A DNA stretch of 64,000 nt, taken from assembly GCF_008704205.1 (NCBI RefSeq), contig NZ_VXLC01000003.1, forward strand, positions 248,001-312,000, read 5' to 3'. Below are positions 23,582 to 34,400 of the stretch, one piece after another. Both the position numbers and the translations under genes were made by a program. The stretch comes from Nocardia colli. GTDB taxonomy: Bacteria; Actinomycetota; Actinomycetes; Mycobacteriales; Mycobacteriaceae. Positions within the stretch are counted from its first letter, which is position 1; the number at the start of each line of letters is the position of its first letter. The notes under the pieces are model-generated. The model did no database searches and had not been told where the DNA came from. It was given only the letters and a program-made list of their open reading frames with translations.

Positions 23582-26197
23582 GTGAGCTATTTGGTCGGGC
23601 GATCGGCGGAAACGGCGCGCCTCTTCGCGCTCCTGCACGAGGCCCGCGAATCCCGCGGCGGCGCGGTGGTCGTGCTGGGGGAGGCGGGCATCGGCAAGAG
23701 CTCTCTGCTGGAACACCTGGCCAAGGCATCCTCGGGTTTCATGGTCATGCGCGCTTCAGGCGCCGAATTCGAAACCGAACTGCCGTATTCGAGCCTGCAT
23801 CAGCTGTGCGCCCCGGTGCTCGAACACCTCGACGCGCTGCCTGCCCCGCATCGCACCGCACTGCGGATCGCCTTCGGCCTGGAGACCGGCACCCCTGACC
23901 CGTTCCTGGCCGGTGCGGCGGCCCTCGGCCTGCTGCTCGAAACCGATCGACCGCTGCTGTGCCTCATCGATGACGCGCAATGGCTCGACCACGCCTCCGC
24001 GCGCGCACTGGCTTTCGTGGCCCGCCGGATCGGCGCCGAACGAGTCGCGCTGGTCTTCGCCGCGCGCGAAGGCTTGGCCGCGCTGGATCAATTGCCGCAG
24101 CTGACCGTCGAGCGGCTGAGCGAATCCGAGGCGCGGTCGGTCCTGGTTCGCGAGGTCCCGTCCTCGCTGGACGTGCGGGTGCGCGACCGCATCCTGGCCG
24201 AGGCCCGAGGCAACCCGCTGGCCTTGGTGGAACTGCCGCGGACCGCCGGTCTGGCCGGCCTGGCCGGCGGTTTCGACCTGCCCGCGCCGCGCGTCGCCGA
24301 ACGGAGCTTCCGTGCCCGCCTCGAAGTGCTGTCCCCCGAGGTCCGGCTGCTGCTGACGGTGGCCGCCGCCGAGCCGGTCGGCGATCCCGGCCTGCTCTGG
24401 GCCGCGGCGGCGCTCCTCGGTATCGAGGACGCGGCCGCCGGCGAGGTACCGCTGGTCGAATTCGGCACCCGGGTGCGCTTCATCCATCCGCTGGCCCGCT
24501 CGGCGGTCTACCACGCGGCGACCGCCGCCGAACGTCGCCGCGCGCACGGCGCGCTGGCCCAGGTCAGCGATCCGGTCGCCGACCCGGACCGGGTCGCCTG
24601 GCATCGCGGGCTGGCCAGCGCGGGCCCCGACGAGGACGTGGCGGTCGCGCTGACCCAGTCCGCGGCTCGCGCCCGGGCCCGGGGTGGGCAGGCCGCCGCG
24701 GCGGCGTTCCTGGAACGCGCGGCCGCGCTGACCCTCGAACCCGGCATGCGCACCGAGCGGGTACTCGCCGCGGTCGAAGCGAAACTGTCGGTCGGCGACT
24801 TCGGCGTTGCCGCGGAACTACTGTCCACCCTCGACTCCGAGGACCCGCGGGTCGACCTGCTGCGCGGCCGAATCTCGTTCGCCCGCTTCCGCGGTGAGGA
24901 TCAGCCGACCGATCATCTGCTGCGGGCCGCCGCCAAGCTGGCCGGGCCGGATCCGGTCCGGGCGCGCGAGTATTACGTGGACGCGATCGAAATGTCCACG
25001 CTCACCGGCGGTCTCGACGCGGTGATCGCCGCCGCCCGCACCGCACCGCCCAGTCCACAACCGCAGACGAGCGCGGACATCATCCTGGACGGCGTCGTCG
25101 CACTGGTCGTCGAGGGACATCAGGCCGCCGCGAAGCTGCTGCGCGCCGTCGTGGCCGGCGGCGCGGACCCGGCCTGGTCCAGCTGGCCCACCCTCGGATT
25201 CCTACTGGCCCTCGAATTTTGGGACGGCGACGCCATGCGCGGGGTCGCCACCCGGGCCACCGAGTCCGGCCGCGAGCTCGGCTCATTTCACCTGTTGCCG
25301 ATCGGCTTGGCCATGCTCGCCACCGTCAACGCGTACGCCGGCGACTTCGGCGCCGCGGCCGCGATGATCTCCGAGGAGGAGGCGATCGCGGAGGCTACCG
25401 GCGCCGCCCCGCTCGTCTATCCGCGAATCCACTTGGCGGCGTTGCGCGGTCGGCGAGTCGAGGCCGAGCAGCTGTTCGCCGGAGTCGGGCCGCACATGTC
25501 CTTGAGCGTGCAACACGCGACCGCCATCCTCAACAACGGTCTCGCCGACTATCCGGCGGCCATGCGGGCCGCCGAACTCGCCGTCGCCACCGGCAGTCTC
25601 GGGTCGGCCGGCCTTGCGCTACCGGAACTCGTCGAGGCCGCCGTGCGCTGCCGCGAATTACCCACCGCGCGAGCGGCTCTCGCGACGCTGACCGATCGGG
25701 CCGGGGCGGGCGATCAGCCGTGGGGTCGCGGAGTCGAAACGTACGCACGAGCTTTGGTGGACGACGACGAAGACACCTATCGAAAAGCCGTGTCCCTGCT
25801 CGAATCCAGCAACCTCGCCGTCTGGGCTGCCCGCGCCCACCTGATCTACGGCGAATGGCTGCGCCGTCAAGGCCGCCGCCGTGACGCCAGAACCGAACTC
25901 CGCCTGGCCCACGAAGCGTTCTCGGCCTTCGGCGCCGAAGCCTTCACCGGCCGAGCCGCCGCCGAACTCCGCGCCACCGGCGAACAGACCCGCAGCCGAT
26001 CCACCCCCGACGTCGAAACCCTCACCGTCCAGGAAATCCACATCGCCCGCCTGGTGGCCGACGGCGCCACCTCGAAAGAGGTAGCCGCCAAACTCTTCCT
26101 GAGCCCCCGCACCGTAGACGCCCACCTGCGCAACATCTTCCGCAAACTGGGCATCAACTCGCGCAGGCAACTCCGCGACCTCCCTGCCATCAAATAA
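23582..26197 (+). CDS. LAL-type LuxR-family regulator with AAA ATPase
   Basis: An 871-residue large ATP-binding LuxR regulator. The Walker A motif is G-E-A-G-I-G-K-S-S-L (about residue 40), and the Walker B region is L-L-C-L-I-D-D-A-Q-W-L-D (about 130). The middle 450 residues are helical, TPR-like repeats. The C-terminal LuxR helix-turn-helix is Q-E-I-H-I-A-R-L-V-A-D-G-A-T-S-K-E-V-A, followed by S-P-R-T-V-D-A-H-L-R-N-I-F-R-K-L-G. GAAGAGG 7 nt before GTG 23582 supports the start. LAL regulators often act in secondary metabolism or catabolism. No adjacent target is clear; the lipoprotein gene 114 bp downstream is the nearest. Confidence 0.92.
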   Translation: MSYLVGRSAETARLFALLHEARESRGGAVVVLGEAGIGKSSLLEHLAKASSGFMVMRASGAEFETELPYSSLHQLCAPVLEHLDALPAPHRTALRIAFGLETGTPDPFLAGAAALGLLLETDRPLLCLIDDAQWLDHASARALAFVARRIGAERVALVFAAREGLAALDQLPQLTVERLSESEARSVLVREVPSSLDVRVRDRILAEARGNPLALVELPRTAGLAGLAGGFDLPAPRVAERSFRARLEVLSPEVRLLLTVAAAEPVGDPGLLWAAAALLGIEDAAAGEVPLVEFGTRVRFIHPLARSAVYHAATAAERRRAHGALAQVSDPVADPDRVAWHRGLASAGPDEDVAVALTQSAARARARGGQAAAAAFLERAAALTLEPGMRTERVLAAVEAKLSVGDFGVAAELLSTLDSEDPRVDLLRGRISFARFRGEDQPTDHLLRAAAKLAGPDPVRAREYYVDAIEMSTLTGGLDAVIAAARTAPPSPQPQTSADIILDGVVALVVEGHQAAAKLLRAVVAGGADPAWSSWPTLGFLLALEFWDGDAMRGVATRATESGRELGSFHLLPIGLAMLATVNAYAGDFGAAAAMISEEEAIAEATGAAPLVYPRIHLAALRGRRVEAEQLFAGVGPHMSLSVQHATAILNNGLADYPAAMRAAELAVATGSLGSAGLALPELVEAAVRCRELPTARAALATLTDRAGAGDQPWGRGVETYARALVDDDEDTYRKAVSLLESSNLAVWAARAHLIYGEWLRRQGRRRDARTELRLAHEAFSAFGAEAFTGRAAAELRATGEQTRSRSTPDVETLTVQEIHIARLVADGATSKEVAAKLFLSPRTVDAHLRNIFRKLGINSRRQLRDLPAIK

Positions 26198-26311
26198 CGG
26201 TCGACTGCCACATTCACCGGCCTGCCGAACATGATTGGGCACTTGTCGGTGGGTCGTGATTGAATCTCGACGATTGTGCTGGAATCCGCCGTGTGCGGAG
26301 GGGGAGGGATC

Positions 26312-27082
26312 GTGCGGTACTGGATCGGTGCTGTTTTGGCATGCCTTGCGCTGGTGGTCAGTGGGTGTTCGCTGGTCGGGGCGGCAACGAAATCGGTCGC
26401 GCAAGGCGATTGCGTGAAGCAGGACGGTGCGGATTTCACCGTGGTCGACTGCTCGTCGGCAGAGGCCAAATTCGTCGTGTTGAAGAAGCTGAGCGGCTCG
26501 GAATACACCTGCAAGGACGTGGCGGGGGTGACGTACACGTATTACGAGGACAAGCAGGTCTGTCTCGGGGACAAGGGCGCTGATCCGCAGCAGGCGAGCA
26601 ATTCCGCGCGCCCGGGCGACTGCCTCACCGATTCCAGCGTGCCCCCGGTGCGCAAACTGCCGTGCACCGACCCGCAGTCCATCTACAAGGTCCTGGAACG
26701 CAAAGACGGCGGACTCAGCTCCTTGGCTTGCGACAGCGTGACCGGCACCGAGGTCACCTACACGTGGGAGCTCAAACAGATCGGCGACGGCAAGAAATTC
26801 CCGAAGCTCGGCCCGGATCTCATCTTCTGCCTGGCGCACAAGGAAGTCGACACCACCCGCGCCCTGGAAAACGCCAAAACCGGTGACTGCCTGCGCGATA
26901 CGAACATCAAGCCGAATCTGGAAACCACCGACTGCGGCGGCAACGACGCGAAATACCGCGTCCTGCGGATCGTCGGCACCGGCCACCAGTGCGACAACGT
27001 CCAGGGCGCAACGAGTTCGTTCACCTTCACCCCGGGCGGCCTGGCCATTCCGCGAGTGTTCTGCGTCGCCAGACTGCGCTGA
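26312..27082 (+). CDS. LppU-like lipoprotein with three Cys-rich repeats
   Basis: A 256-residue secreted lipoprotein. The signal peptide ends in the lipobox V-V-S-G-C (Cys about 20). The mature part is three tandem about 75-residue units, each with four Cys in the same order: G-D-C-V-K, V-D-C, Y-T-C, V-C-L; then G-D-C-L-T, L-P-C, L-A-C, F-C-L; then G-D-C-L-R, T-D-C, H-Q-C, F-C-V. Each first half ends in a K/Y-x-V-L strand. Two disulfides per repeat are expected. It resembles mycobacterial LppU/SCO3897-type proteins of unknown function. GGAGGG before GTG 26312 supports the start. Confidence 0.82.
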   Translation: MRYWIGAVLACLALVVSGCSLVGAATKSVAQGDCVKQDGADFTVVDCSSAEAKFVVLKKLSGSEYTCKDVAGVTYTYYEDKQVCLGDKGADPQQASNSARPGDCLTDSSVPPVRKLPCTDPQSIYKVLERKDGGLSSLACDSVTGTEVTYTWELKQIGDGKKFPKLGPDLIFCLAHKEVDTTRALENAKTGDCLRDTNIKPNLETTDCGGNDAKYRVLRIVGTGHQCDNVQGATSSFTFTPGGLAIPRVFCVARLR

Positions 27083-27143
27083 ATCCGCTCCGGTCGGCTA
27101 GGGTCGGACTCGCTCTGGCCGACCACTACCTGCGACGGATCCC

Positions 27144-27956
27144 ATGATGATCGAGCTCGTACTTGCCGCGGTTGCCGCAGTGGAGGCCGTCGGTCTGGTG
27201 GTGTTGTTCGTGCTGCTGACCCGCAGCCGCCGGGAATTCGACGAGCTGCAACGCAAGGTCGACAGCAGGCAACTGCTGATGATCAGCGGCCGGGAAGCGG
27301 TGAAGACCGTGTGGGATACCGCGAACCTGTTGCGCAAGAAGGGCTTCCGGGGCGCGGTGCTCACCTCGATCGAGAATCTGGCGGGCTGGGCGCAGGTCGA
27401 ACGACCGGATCTGGCCGGCCTGACGCCGGACGGGCACGTCGTGATCATGTTCTCCGACATCGAGGGCTCCACAGCGCTCAACGAACGGCTCGGTGATCAG
27501 GCCTGGGTCAAACTGCTCGGTCGCCACGACCGGCTGATCCGCAACTGCGTCGCCAAGCACGACGGGCACATCGTGAAGAGCCAAGGCGACGGCTTCATGA
27601 TCGCGTTCGCCGAACCCGAGCAGGCGGTGCGCTGCGGTCTCGGCATCCAGAGCGCACTCGGCAACGGGGCCAAACCCATTGGCCGCGAACGCGTCCGGGT
27701 GCGGATCGGCATCCACATGGGCAAGTCCGTTCGCCGCGGCGACGATCTGTTCGGCCGGAACGTGGCGATGGCGGCCCGGGTCGCCGATCAGGCGAACGGC
27801 GGGGAGATCCTGATCAGCGAGGCGGTGCGCGAGTCCCTCGCCGGCGAACCGGATATCGCGGTGGTCGCCGAACGCGACGTCGAACTGAAGGGCCTGCACG
27901 GCACTCACCGCCTCTACACGGTCGACCGCGCACGGTCGGAGCAGCGCCCGCAGTAG
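27144..27956 (+). CDS. Membrane-anchored class III adenylate/guanylate cyclase
   Basis: A 270-residue protein: one N-terminal helix (about 5-26), a linker, and a class III cyclase domain (about 90-260). Metal-binding Asp residues are seen in M-F-S-D-I-E-G-S-T and K-S-Q-G-D-G-F. The substrate-specifying Lys is in V-K-S-Q-G-D and the Asp in D-D-L-F-G-R-N-V, followed by the transition-state Arg in M-A-A-R-V. The usual Asn two residues before A-A-R in V-N-x-A-A-R is Ala here, which should lower activity. It follows the lipoprotein by 61 bp. Likely cAMP producer, possibly weak. Confidence 0.86.
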   Translation: MMIELVLAAVAAVEAVGLVVLFVLLTRSRREFDELQRKVDSRQLLMISGREAVKTVWDTANLLRKKGFRGAVLTSIENLAGWAQVERPDLAGLTPDGHVVIMFSDIEGSTALNERLGDQAWVKLLGRHDRLIRNCVAKHDGHIVKSQGDGFMIAFAEPEQAVRCGLGIQSALGNGAKPIGRERVRVRIGIHMGKSVRRGDDLFGRNVAMAARVADQANGGEILISEAVRESLAGEPDIAVVAERDVELKGLHGTHRLYTVDRARSEQRPQ

Positions 27957-28081
27957 CCGGCACCGCAATCACGGCGAAAGGCCGACCTCGATGTCGGCCG
28001 TCTTCGCCCATGCCGAATCATGGACGGGTTCCGCGTGTGGCAGGCAGCATCCGGACTCGACGGACAGGGGCAACACAGCAG

Positions 28082-29443
28082 ATGGACAGTGGCGAGGAGC
28101 GAGACGAGCGGGAGCCGTCGCCGAGGATGACCGGCTGGACGGTGGCGCTGACCTGTGTGGCGATCGTGGCCGGCGGCGTGATCGTCGGCGGGTTGTTGCA
28201 CAGCCGGGAACCGGAGCTGACCACCGCGCCGGTGGTTCCGTCGCCGATCACGGCTCAGCCGGAGGTCGACAGTTCCTATGTCACTCCGCCGGTCGTGTAC
28301 CCCGTGGACATCCCGGGGTGCGCGGTCGTCGAGCCACCCAGTACTGGTCCGTCGATGTCGTTCGTCGAAGCGGAACCTTCCGGCTACGACAATCCGGCCT
28401 ATCCGTGGTTCTCCGGCCCCAAAGCGGTGGCGATGTCGCAAGCGCTGCGCGACGCACTCCCGGACGCGGTCGATGTCGGGTTCGCGCCGGTCAAGGAATC
28501 GCTGCTCTTCGACCCGATCTTCGATCCGACCACCGATTCCGGCGAGCGGGACCTCGGCGCAGGCTGGACCACTGCTCACGGGCCGCTGCTCCGGGACGGC
28601 AAGCCGGGTCAATTGATGGTGTCGGTGAAGCAGTCCACGGCGCCGATTCCACCTTGTGTCGCAGGCGATCTCGATGAACGCCGTCGCCTCGCCGACGGCA
28701 CGACCGTCGATGTGCACGATACCTGGAGCGAGAGTCGCGGGGTTCGCACGTTGACCCGTTCCGCGTACGCCTACCTGCCCGACGGCACCGTCGCCACCGC
28801 TCGGGCGACCGATGACAGCATGGACGGCAGCAGCCATTCCGGCACGGTGCCGCTGTCCCTCGACGATCTTGCCGCGGTCGCCACAGCCGCCGGACTCCGC
28901 GTCAGCACACCCGTGCCGCCGGGTACGCCGGACGTGCCGCAATCCTGCCACGGCGGTTCGGATTCCGGGGGAACGATCGACGAGGCCGCCGCTCACCGGC
29001 TGGATGCTGTGCTGGCGCGAATCCCGTTGGACGGCCTCGCTTTCGATCGGCCGCTCGGCCAGCTGCGACCGTCGGAGTCGGGCGCCAGTGGGGTGTGCCA
29101 GGCCGTTCAGGTGACCACCCAGGGGCGGCAATCGTTGCTGAGTGTCGCGATCGCGGTGGGACAGCGGGTTCCGGAGACCGCGGCGTCCGGGTCTGTCGGT
29201 GACCGCGTCCAGTCCCGGCAACTGCCGGATGGAGCGGTGGTCGAGAGCCGGGAGTCCCGGTCGACGAAGTACGCGAACGAGGCAGGCGCACAGCCTATTC
29301 CGGAGACCAGCCGCATCGTCACGGTCACCCGCCGGTCGGGCACTCAGATCCGGGTGAGTTCCACCGCCGAGGGCGCTACCGAAGCTTTGCCTTTCGACCA
29401 GCTGGAGGCGATCGCCACGAACCCGGACCTCGAGGTGCGCTGA
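28082..29443 (+). CDS. Membrane-anchored exported protein of unknown function
   Basis: A 453-residue protein. Residues 1-15 are charged and cytoplasmic, one helix follows at about 17-38, and the rest is predicted outside, rich in Ser, Thr, Asp and Pro with a few Cys. I do not recognise a family. ATG 28082 has no good ribosome site; ATG 28127, just before the helix, is an alternative with GAGG close upstream. Its TGA overlaps the ATG of the next gene (TGATG), so the two are translationally coupled and probably work together at the cell envelope. Confidence 0.72.
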   Translation: MDSGEERDEREPSPRMTGWTVALTCVAIVAGGVIVGGLLHSREPELTTAPVVPSPITAQPEVDSSYVTPPVVYPVDIPGCAVVEPPSTGPSMSFVEAEPSGYDNPAYPWFSGPKAVAMSQALRDALPDAVDVGFAPVKESLLFDPIFDPTTDSGERDLGAGWTTAHGPLLRDGKPGQLMVSVKQSTAPIPPCVAGDLDERRRLADGTTVDVHDTWSESRGVRTLTRSAYAYLPDGTVATARATDDSMDGSSHSGTVPLSLDDLAAVATAAGLRVSTPVPPGTPDVPQSCHGGSDSGGTIDEAAAHRLDAVLARIPLDGLAFDRPLGQLRPSESGASGVCQAVQVTTQGRQSLLSVAIAVGQRVPETAASGSVGDRVQSRQLPDGAVVESRESRSTKYANEAGAQPIPETSRIVTVTRRSGTQIRVSSTAEGATEALPFDQLEAIATNPDLEVR

Positions 29444-30810
29444 TGAAATCCATCCCAGGCCTGCGCGGGCTGCTTCTCGCGGCCACTGCGGCGGTGATCA
29501 CCAGTGCCGGAGCGGTTTTCGTGCTGATCCAGCCGGACGATGGAACGCGCAAGATCACCGGCACCGCCGACGCAGCGCCCGGACTGGGTTGGTCGGTCGC
29601 CGCCGCCACCGACGGACACCCGAAGGCGGAGTTCCGTAATCCGGTCGGCGGGACCGAGTTCGACGTCGGCAGCGCGGGATTCGTCGAGGCCGGCGACACT
29701 CTGATCACGGTGACCGGCACCTCGAACGGCGATATGGCGCTACAGGATCCGACGATGGTCGGCATCGATGCGACCACCGGTGCGGTGCGCTGGCGAACGC
29801 CCGCCGCAGACCTGGGCGGTTGTGGTCGTGTCCCGGTCGACGGCCGCCTCGTGTGTTTCTCGGTCCCGGTCACCGGGCAAGGTGCCCTCGTCGGGTTCGA
29901 CATCGGCAGCGGCGAGATCACCCGGACACCCACGGACTGGCTGGTTTTCGCGCTCGCGACCACCGCCGATCGGGTGTACATCGCCGAGGGCGACGTCGAA
30001 TCCGACGACGTCCGCGTGCACGCCGGAACCCTCGCCCGGCCCGAGGCGAACTGGTCCCGCGCGTTCCCCATCGGCACCTTGTGGGAGGACGTCTCGACCG
30101 ACGCGCTGGACGTCACCCACGGACAGGGCCTGCTGACCCTCGGCGCCCATGTCGCCGGATTCGATCTCGGCACCGGCGAACCCACCTTGACCGCGGATCT
30201 CGCCGGATGCGCCAGCAGCGGGTCGACGAGCGCGGCACTGGTCATCCGAACCAAGTCCGGCTGCTCCGGCAACGGGATCTCCGGCACCGACATCCTCGAC
30301 CGCACCGGACGTGTACTCGCCGCCAGCGATGTCAAGGTGACCCACTCGCTCACACTCGACCAACCCGCCGACGACACCATCCCCGTCCTGCTCGGCGACA
30401 GCGCGCGCGATCGCCGCACCGGAGCAGTGGTCTGGACCAGCGCCGACCTCGTCGCCGTCAACGGCACCGCGACCGCCGTCCTCGGCGACGTCGCGTTGCT
30501 CCGAGATGACGTCGCGCACAAGATGACCGGCCTGGACATGCGAACCGGACGCCGGCTCTGGCAGATCGATTCCCAACGCTCCGGTACAGCGGACGCCTGG
30601 GACGGACACGTCGTCGTCCTGTCCGACTCCACCGGCCTCTGGGCGATGGACCCGAAAACCGGTAAAACGATCTGGGACATCCCATTCCGCGCCGTGAACG
30701 ACAAACCCGAAGCCATCACCGGCGGTGGGCAATTGGCGGCCCGAAACAATGGCAGCTACGTCTATGCCTCCGCTCACACGATGATCGGTCTGCGCCCTAT
30801 CGACCATTAG
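29443..30810 (+). CDS. Secreted or anchored PQQ-like beta-propeller protein
   Basis: A 455-residue protein. An N-terminal hydrophobic segment (about 6-28) acts as a signal or anchor. The mature part has repeated propeller blades with the G-x-x-x-W signature: T-G-A-V-R-W-R-T, R-R-T-G-A-V-V-W-T-S, R-T-G-R-R-L-W-Q-I and K-T-G-K-T-I-W-D-I. The quinoprotein-type catalytic residues are not evident, so a binding or scaffold role is more likely than a dehydrogenase. It is coupled to the upstream gene by the TGATG overlap. Confidence 0.82.
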   Translation: MKSIPGLRGLLLAATAAVITSAGAVFVLIQPDDGTRKITGTADAAPGLGWSVAAATDGHPKAEFRNPVGGTEFDVGSAGFVEAGDTLITVTGTSNGDMALQDPTMVGIDATTGAVRWRTPAADLGGCGRVPVDGRLVCFSVPVTGQGALVGFDIGSGEITRTPTDWLVFALATTADRVYIAEGDVESDDVRVHAGTLARPEANWSRAFPIGTLWEDVSTDALDVTHGQGLLTLGAHVAGFDLGTGEPTLTADLAGCASSGSTSAALVIRTKSGCSGNGISGTDILDRTGRVLAASDVKVTHSLTLDQPADDTIPVLLGDSARDRRTGAVVWTSADLVAVNGTATAVLGDVALLRDDVAHKMTGLDMRTGRRLWQIDSQRSGTADAWDGHVVVLSDSTGLWAMDPKTGKTIWDIPFRAVNDKPEAITGGGQLAARNNGSYVYASAHTMIGLRPIDH

Positions 30811-30891
30811 CAGGTGTAGATACGGTGTGGATTGTGTAGATGGTTCGCGGAGCAGAGTTGCGGCACAAGGTATTCGGATGAGACTGGCGAC

Positions 30892-31434
30892 GTGAACGGC
30901 ACCTGGACGGCATGGGGCGACGTCGTACTCGCCGCGATCGCCGCCATACCGATCGCCGCTATCGCGGCATGGTGGCTCGCCCGACGCCGCGGCCGGCGAG
31001 CGGCGCTCTGCGATGTCGGCATGGTGTTCGGCACCGCGCCGTGGCTGTGGATGATCCTCACGCCCAAGGGAACTGGGCGCTCCCTCAACCTGATCCCGCT
31101 ACGCGACCTCACCGAGCAGCTGTCCGACAACCGAGTCGTCGAACAGTTCGGCGGAAACCTTCTGGTCTTCGCCGCCCTCGGCTTTCTCCTGCCGATCCGC
31201 CTACCCTGGTTCGCGCACCCGTCCCGCATCCTGCTCACCGGCGCGGCGGCCTCGATCGCGGTCGAGACCCTGCAATACGTCCTCGCGATCGGTCGCCACT
31301 CGTCCATCGACGACGTCCTGCTGAACGCCGTCGGCGCCCTGCTCGCGGGCATCCTCTCCCGGCCCTGGTGGGCGCGGCCCGACGAGGCGCCCCGCTACCT
31401 CACGACATCTCCTGGTCAACCATCGCGGCCATAG
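30892..31434 (+). CDS. VanZ-family membrane protein
   Basis: A 180-residue protein with four to five hydrophobic segments and the VanZ pattern: N-L-I-P-L-R-D near the middle, G-N-L-L-V-F-A-A-L-G-F-L-L-P, then E-T-L-Q-Y and S-I-D-D-V-L-L-N-A-V-G. VanZ-like proteins are linked to low-level glycopeptide resistance and envelope functions, but the biochemical role is open. GTG 30892 is the best start that keeps the first helix; the ribosome site is weak. Its 3' end overlaps the SARP gene on the other strand by 35 bp. Confidence 0.82.
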   Translation: MNGTWTAWGDVVLAAIAAIPIAAIAAWWLARRRGRRAALCDVGMVFGTAPWLWMILTPKGTGRSLNLIPLRDLTEQLSDNRVVEQFGGNLLVFAALGFLLPIRLPWFAHPSRILLTGAAASIAVETLQYVLAIGRHSSIDDVLLNAVGALLAGILSRPWWARPDEAPRYLTTSPGQPSRP

Positions 31435-34400
31435 CCGACGCGCGCAGCGCGGGCGTCATATTGCTCAGGATCAGATCCGCGGCCCGCCGGAACTCCGCCG
31501 ACTGCGTCTCCGCCGCCCTGGTCGCCGTACTCGCGAGGAACGTCGAGTCGATGCTCGCGACGTGATTGGCGATCCGCTGGGTCTCCGGAATCCCCAACCC
31601 GGCCGCGATCGTCAACGCCGCCTTCCAGCGCTGCCGGGCCACGGAGAAGTGCGCCGAGCAGTAGTGCACCGTGGCGATCGCATCGTTGGCCAGCACCTCC
31701 TCATACGGCGACCCGGACGCGTAGGCGATGTGCAGCGCCCGCTCGTACTGGGTGAGCGCCTCCCGATACTGCCCCTGCCGGCGATGCACGTCCCCGATCC
31801 CGAGATGCGTGCAGCACTTGAGGATCAGATCGTTGTTCCGCTCGGCCCGCGCCGACGCGGTCCGGAATCCGTCCAGCGCCAGGTCGAATTGCTTCAACGC
31901 GCAGTACACGTTGCCGATGCGGATCGAGAAGTAGTTGTGGAACAACGTATTCGACGGCATCGGCGACAACGCCTTGCGCGCGTCCTCCAGGTGCGCGAGC
32001 GCGTCGTCGTAGCGGCCGATCCGCATGTCGGTGTCGCTCATCCGCATCAGCGCGCAGGCGCGCAGATACGGATCGTTGGTCTCGTCCGCGACGCCGACCG
32101 CCTGGTGCAGATAGTCGAAAGCGTCGTCGTAGTAGCCCATCCGCTCATGCACCTGGCCCAAACCCTGTAGGGCGTAGCCCTCCATGAACTTGTCCCCGCT
32201 CCACCGCGCCAACGACAACGCCTGGTGGTATCCCATCAGCGCGTCCCGATACCGGCCCTGCCGGAAGTAGACCAGCCCGCTGTGGTGCATAGCCCTTGCG
32301 GCACTGGCATAGTCGTTCATTCCGTGCGCGAGCCGCACCGCGTCGTTGAGCACCACCAGCGCCTGCCGGCAGTGCCGCATCCGCCAGAGCGTGTACCCGA
32401 GATTGACCAGCAGGCGGCACTCCTCGGCCTGCTCGCCGCTGTTGCGCGCGACCTCGACCGCATCGAAGTGCAACGTGATGGCGTCATCGGAGCACCGCAG
32501 TCCGGTCACATAGGGCCACCACAGGATTTCGGAGAACAGCCTCGTGTAATCGGACCACCGCCCCCGGGTCGCCTCGCGCGCAATGGCGAGCAGATTGAGT
32601 CGTTCGCTGTGCAACCAGGCCACACATTCCTGGTGACTGGCCAGCGCGGGTGTCGGCGTTCCCGGCACCGGCAGGTCGACGATACGACTGGTTCGATCGG
32701 GCAGAATCTTGCTGCCCACCGCCCAGGCGCAATATCGGTAGTAGTCGAACAGCCGGGTCAGTGCGGCGCCGTCTTCGAGGTCCGAGGCCTGCGCCAGGGT
32801 CGCGGCATAATCGCGCACCAGGTTGTGGAACCGGTAGCGCTCGGAGACCACCTGTTCCAGCAGATGAACGTCCACCAGCGCTTCCAGCAACTGCTCTGCG
32901 GCATCTATCCCGATGTCGGCAAGAGCGGCAGTCGCATAGGTATCGAAGTCGCGACCGGGGTGCAATCCGAGCAGCCGGAACGCGTTCTGCTGATCGACCG
33001 GCAGATCGTGAAAACTGGCCGACAGCGCGGCCGCCACACTCCGCGATCCCGCGGACAGGTGCTCGAGCCGATTGGTGGGGTGCCGAAGCCGCTCGGCCAA
33101 TCGATCGATCGGCCAGACCGGCCGCGCGCGCAGCCGTCCGGCCGCGATCCGGATCGCCAGCGGAAGATATCCGCACAGCCGAACCGTTTCCTCGACCGCG
33201 TCCGGCTCGGCCATTATTCGGTCGTCATTGACGATCGTGGTGAACAACGCCGTCGCGTCCGCGCGTGAAAGCACATCCAGTGAAAGGGTTTTGGAGACCT
33301 CCAAATCCACCAGCCGGCGCCGGCTGGTGATCAGCACCAGGCAACTGGGTGTACCGGGCAGTAGCGGCCTGATCTGGTCGGCATCGGCGACATTGTCCAA
33401 TACCAGCAACGCCGCCCGAGTCGCGATTTCGGTGCGCCACAACGCCGCTCGCGCGTCCAGATCCGGCGGTATCGACTCGCTCGGCACGCCCAGCGCGCGC
33501 AACAGCCGCTCCAGCGCCACCATCGGATCGAGGGGAGTGCTGTCCGCGGCGTGCCCGTGCAGGTCGAGATACAGCTGGGCGTCCGGAAAACGGGCGCTGA
33601 GCTGGTGCGCCGCATGGATGGCCAACGTCGTCTTACCCACGCCGGCCATGCCGTCGATGGCCTTGATCAGCACGGTCGGGCGGACCGCCACCGGCGGGAT
33701 GTCGGTCAGCAACCGGGCCATCTCGCCGTCGCGACCGGTGAAGTCCGCGATATCGCCGGGCAATTGGTTCCGGCTGGGCACGACGTCGGGGCGAGATTCT
33801 GTTTTACTGCCGCGGACGATCACGTCGGCGGCGGAATCCTCCGCGACCGGCTCCTCGGGGGGCGGCGGCAGTTGGTCCAGGCCGGTGAAATCCGCGACGT
33901 TGTAAACGGATTCATTCCGGCCGGTCGGTGTCCTGGTGGCCGCGAGCGGCGGCTCGATCTCGTCGCGCAGGATCCGCCGGTGCAACTCGCGCAGCTCGCG
34001 CCCCGGTTCGATGCCGATCTCGTCGGCGAGCCTGCGCTGCGCGTCCTGGAAGACCATCAGCGCCTCGGCCTGCCTGCCGCAGTGGTAGAGGCCGAGCATG
34101 AGCAGCGTACGAAACCGCTCCTGCAGCGGATACGAGCTGACCAGCGGCGCGAGCTCGGCCACCGCCTCGGCGTGCTGGCCGCGCGCGAGCTTGATCCCCG
34201 CGCGGTGCTCGAGCGCGGCCAGGTACCGCTCCTGCAACCTGCGGCGTTCGGCCTCGACGATCGGGCCGGCCAGGCCGCTGAACGGCTCACCCCGCCACAG
34301 CGCCAGCGCGGCGTCGGTGTGTGAGGCCGCCGCGGCCAGGTCGCTGTTGCGCCGGCAACGTTCGGCCGTCGCGATGAGCCGGTCGAACGCCACGTGGTCC

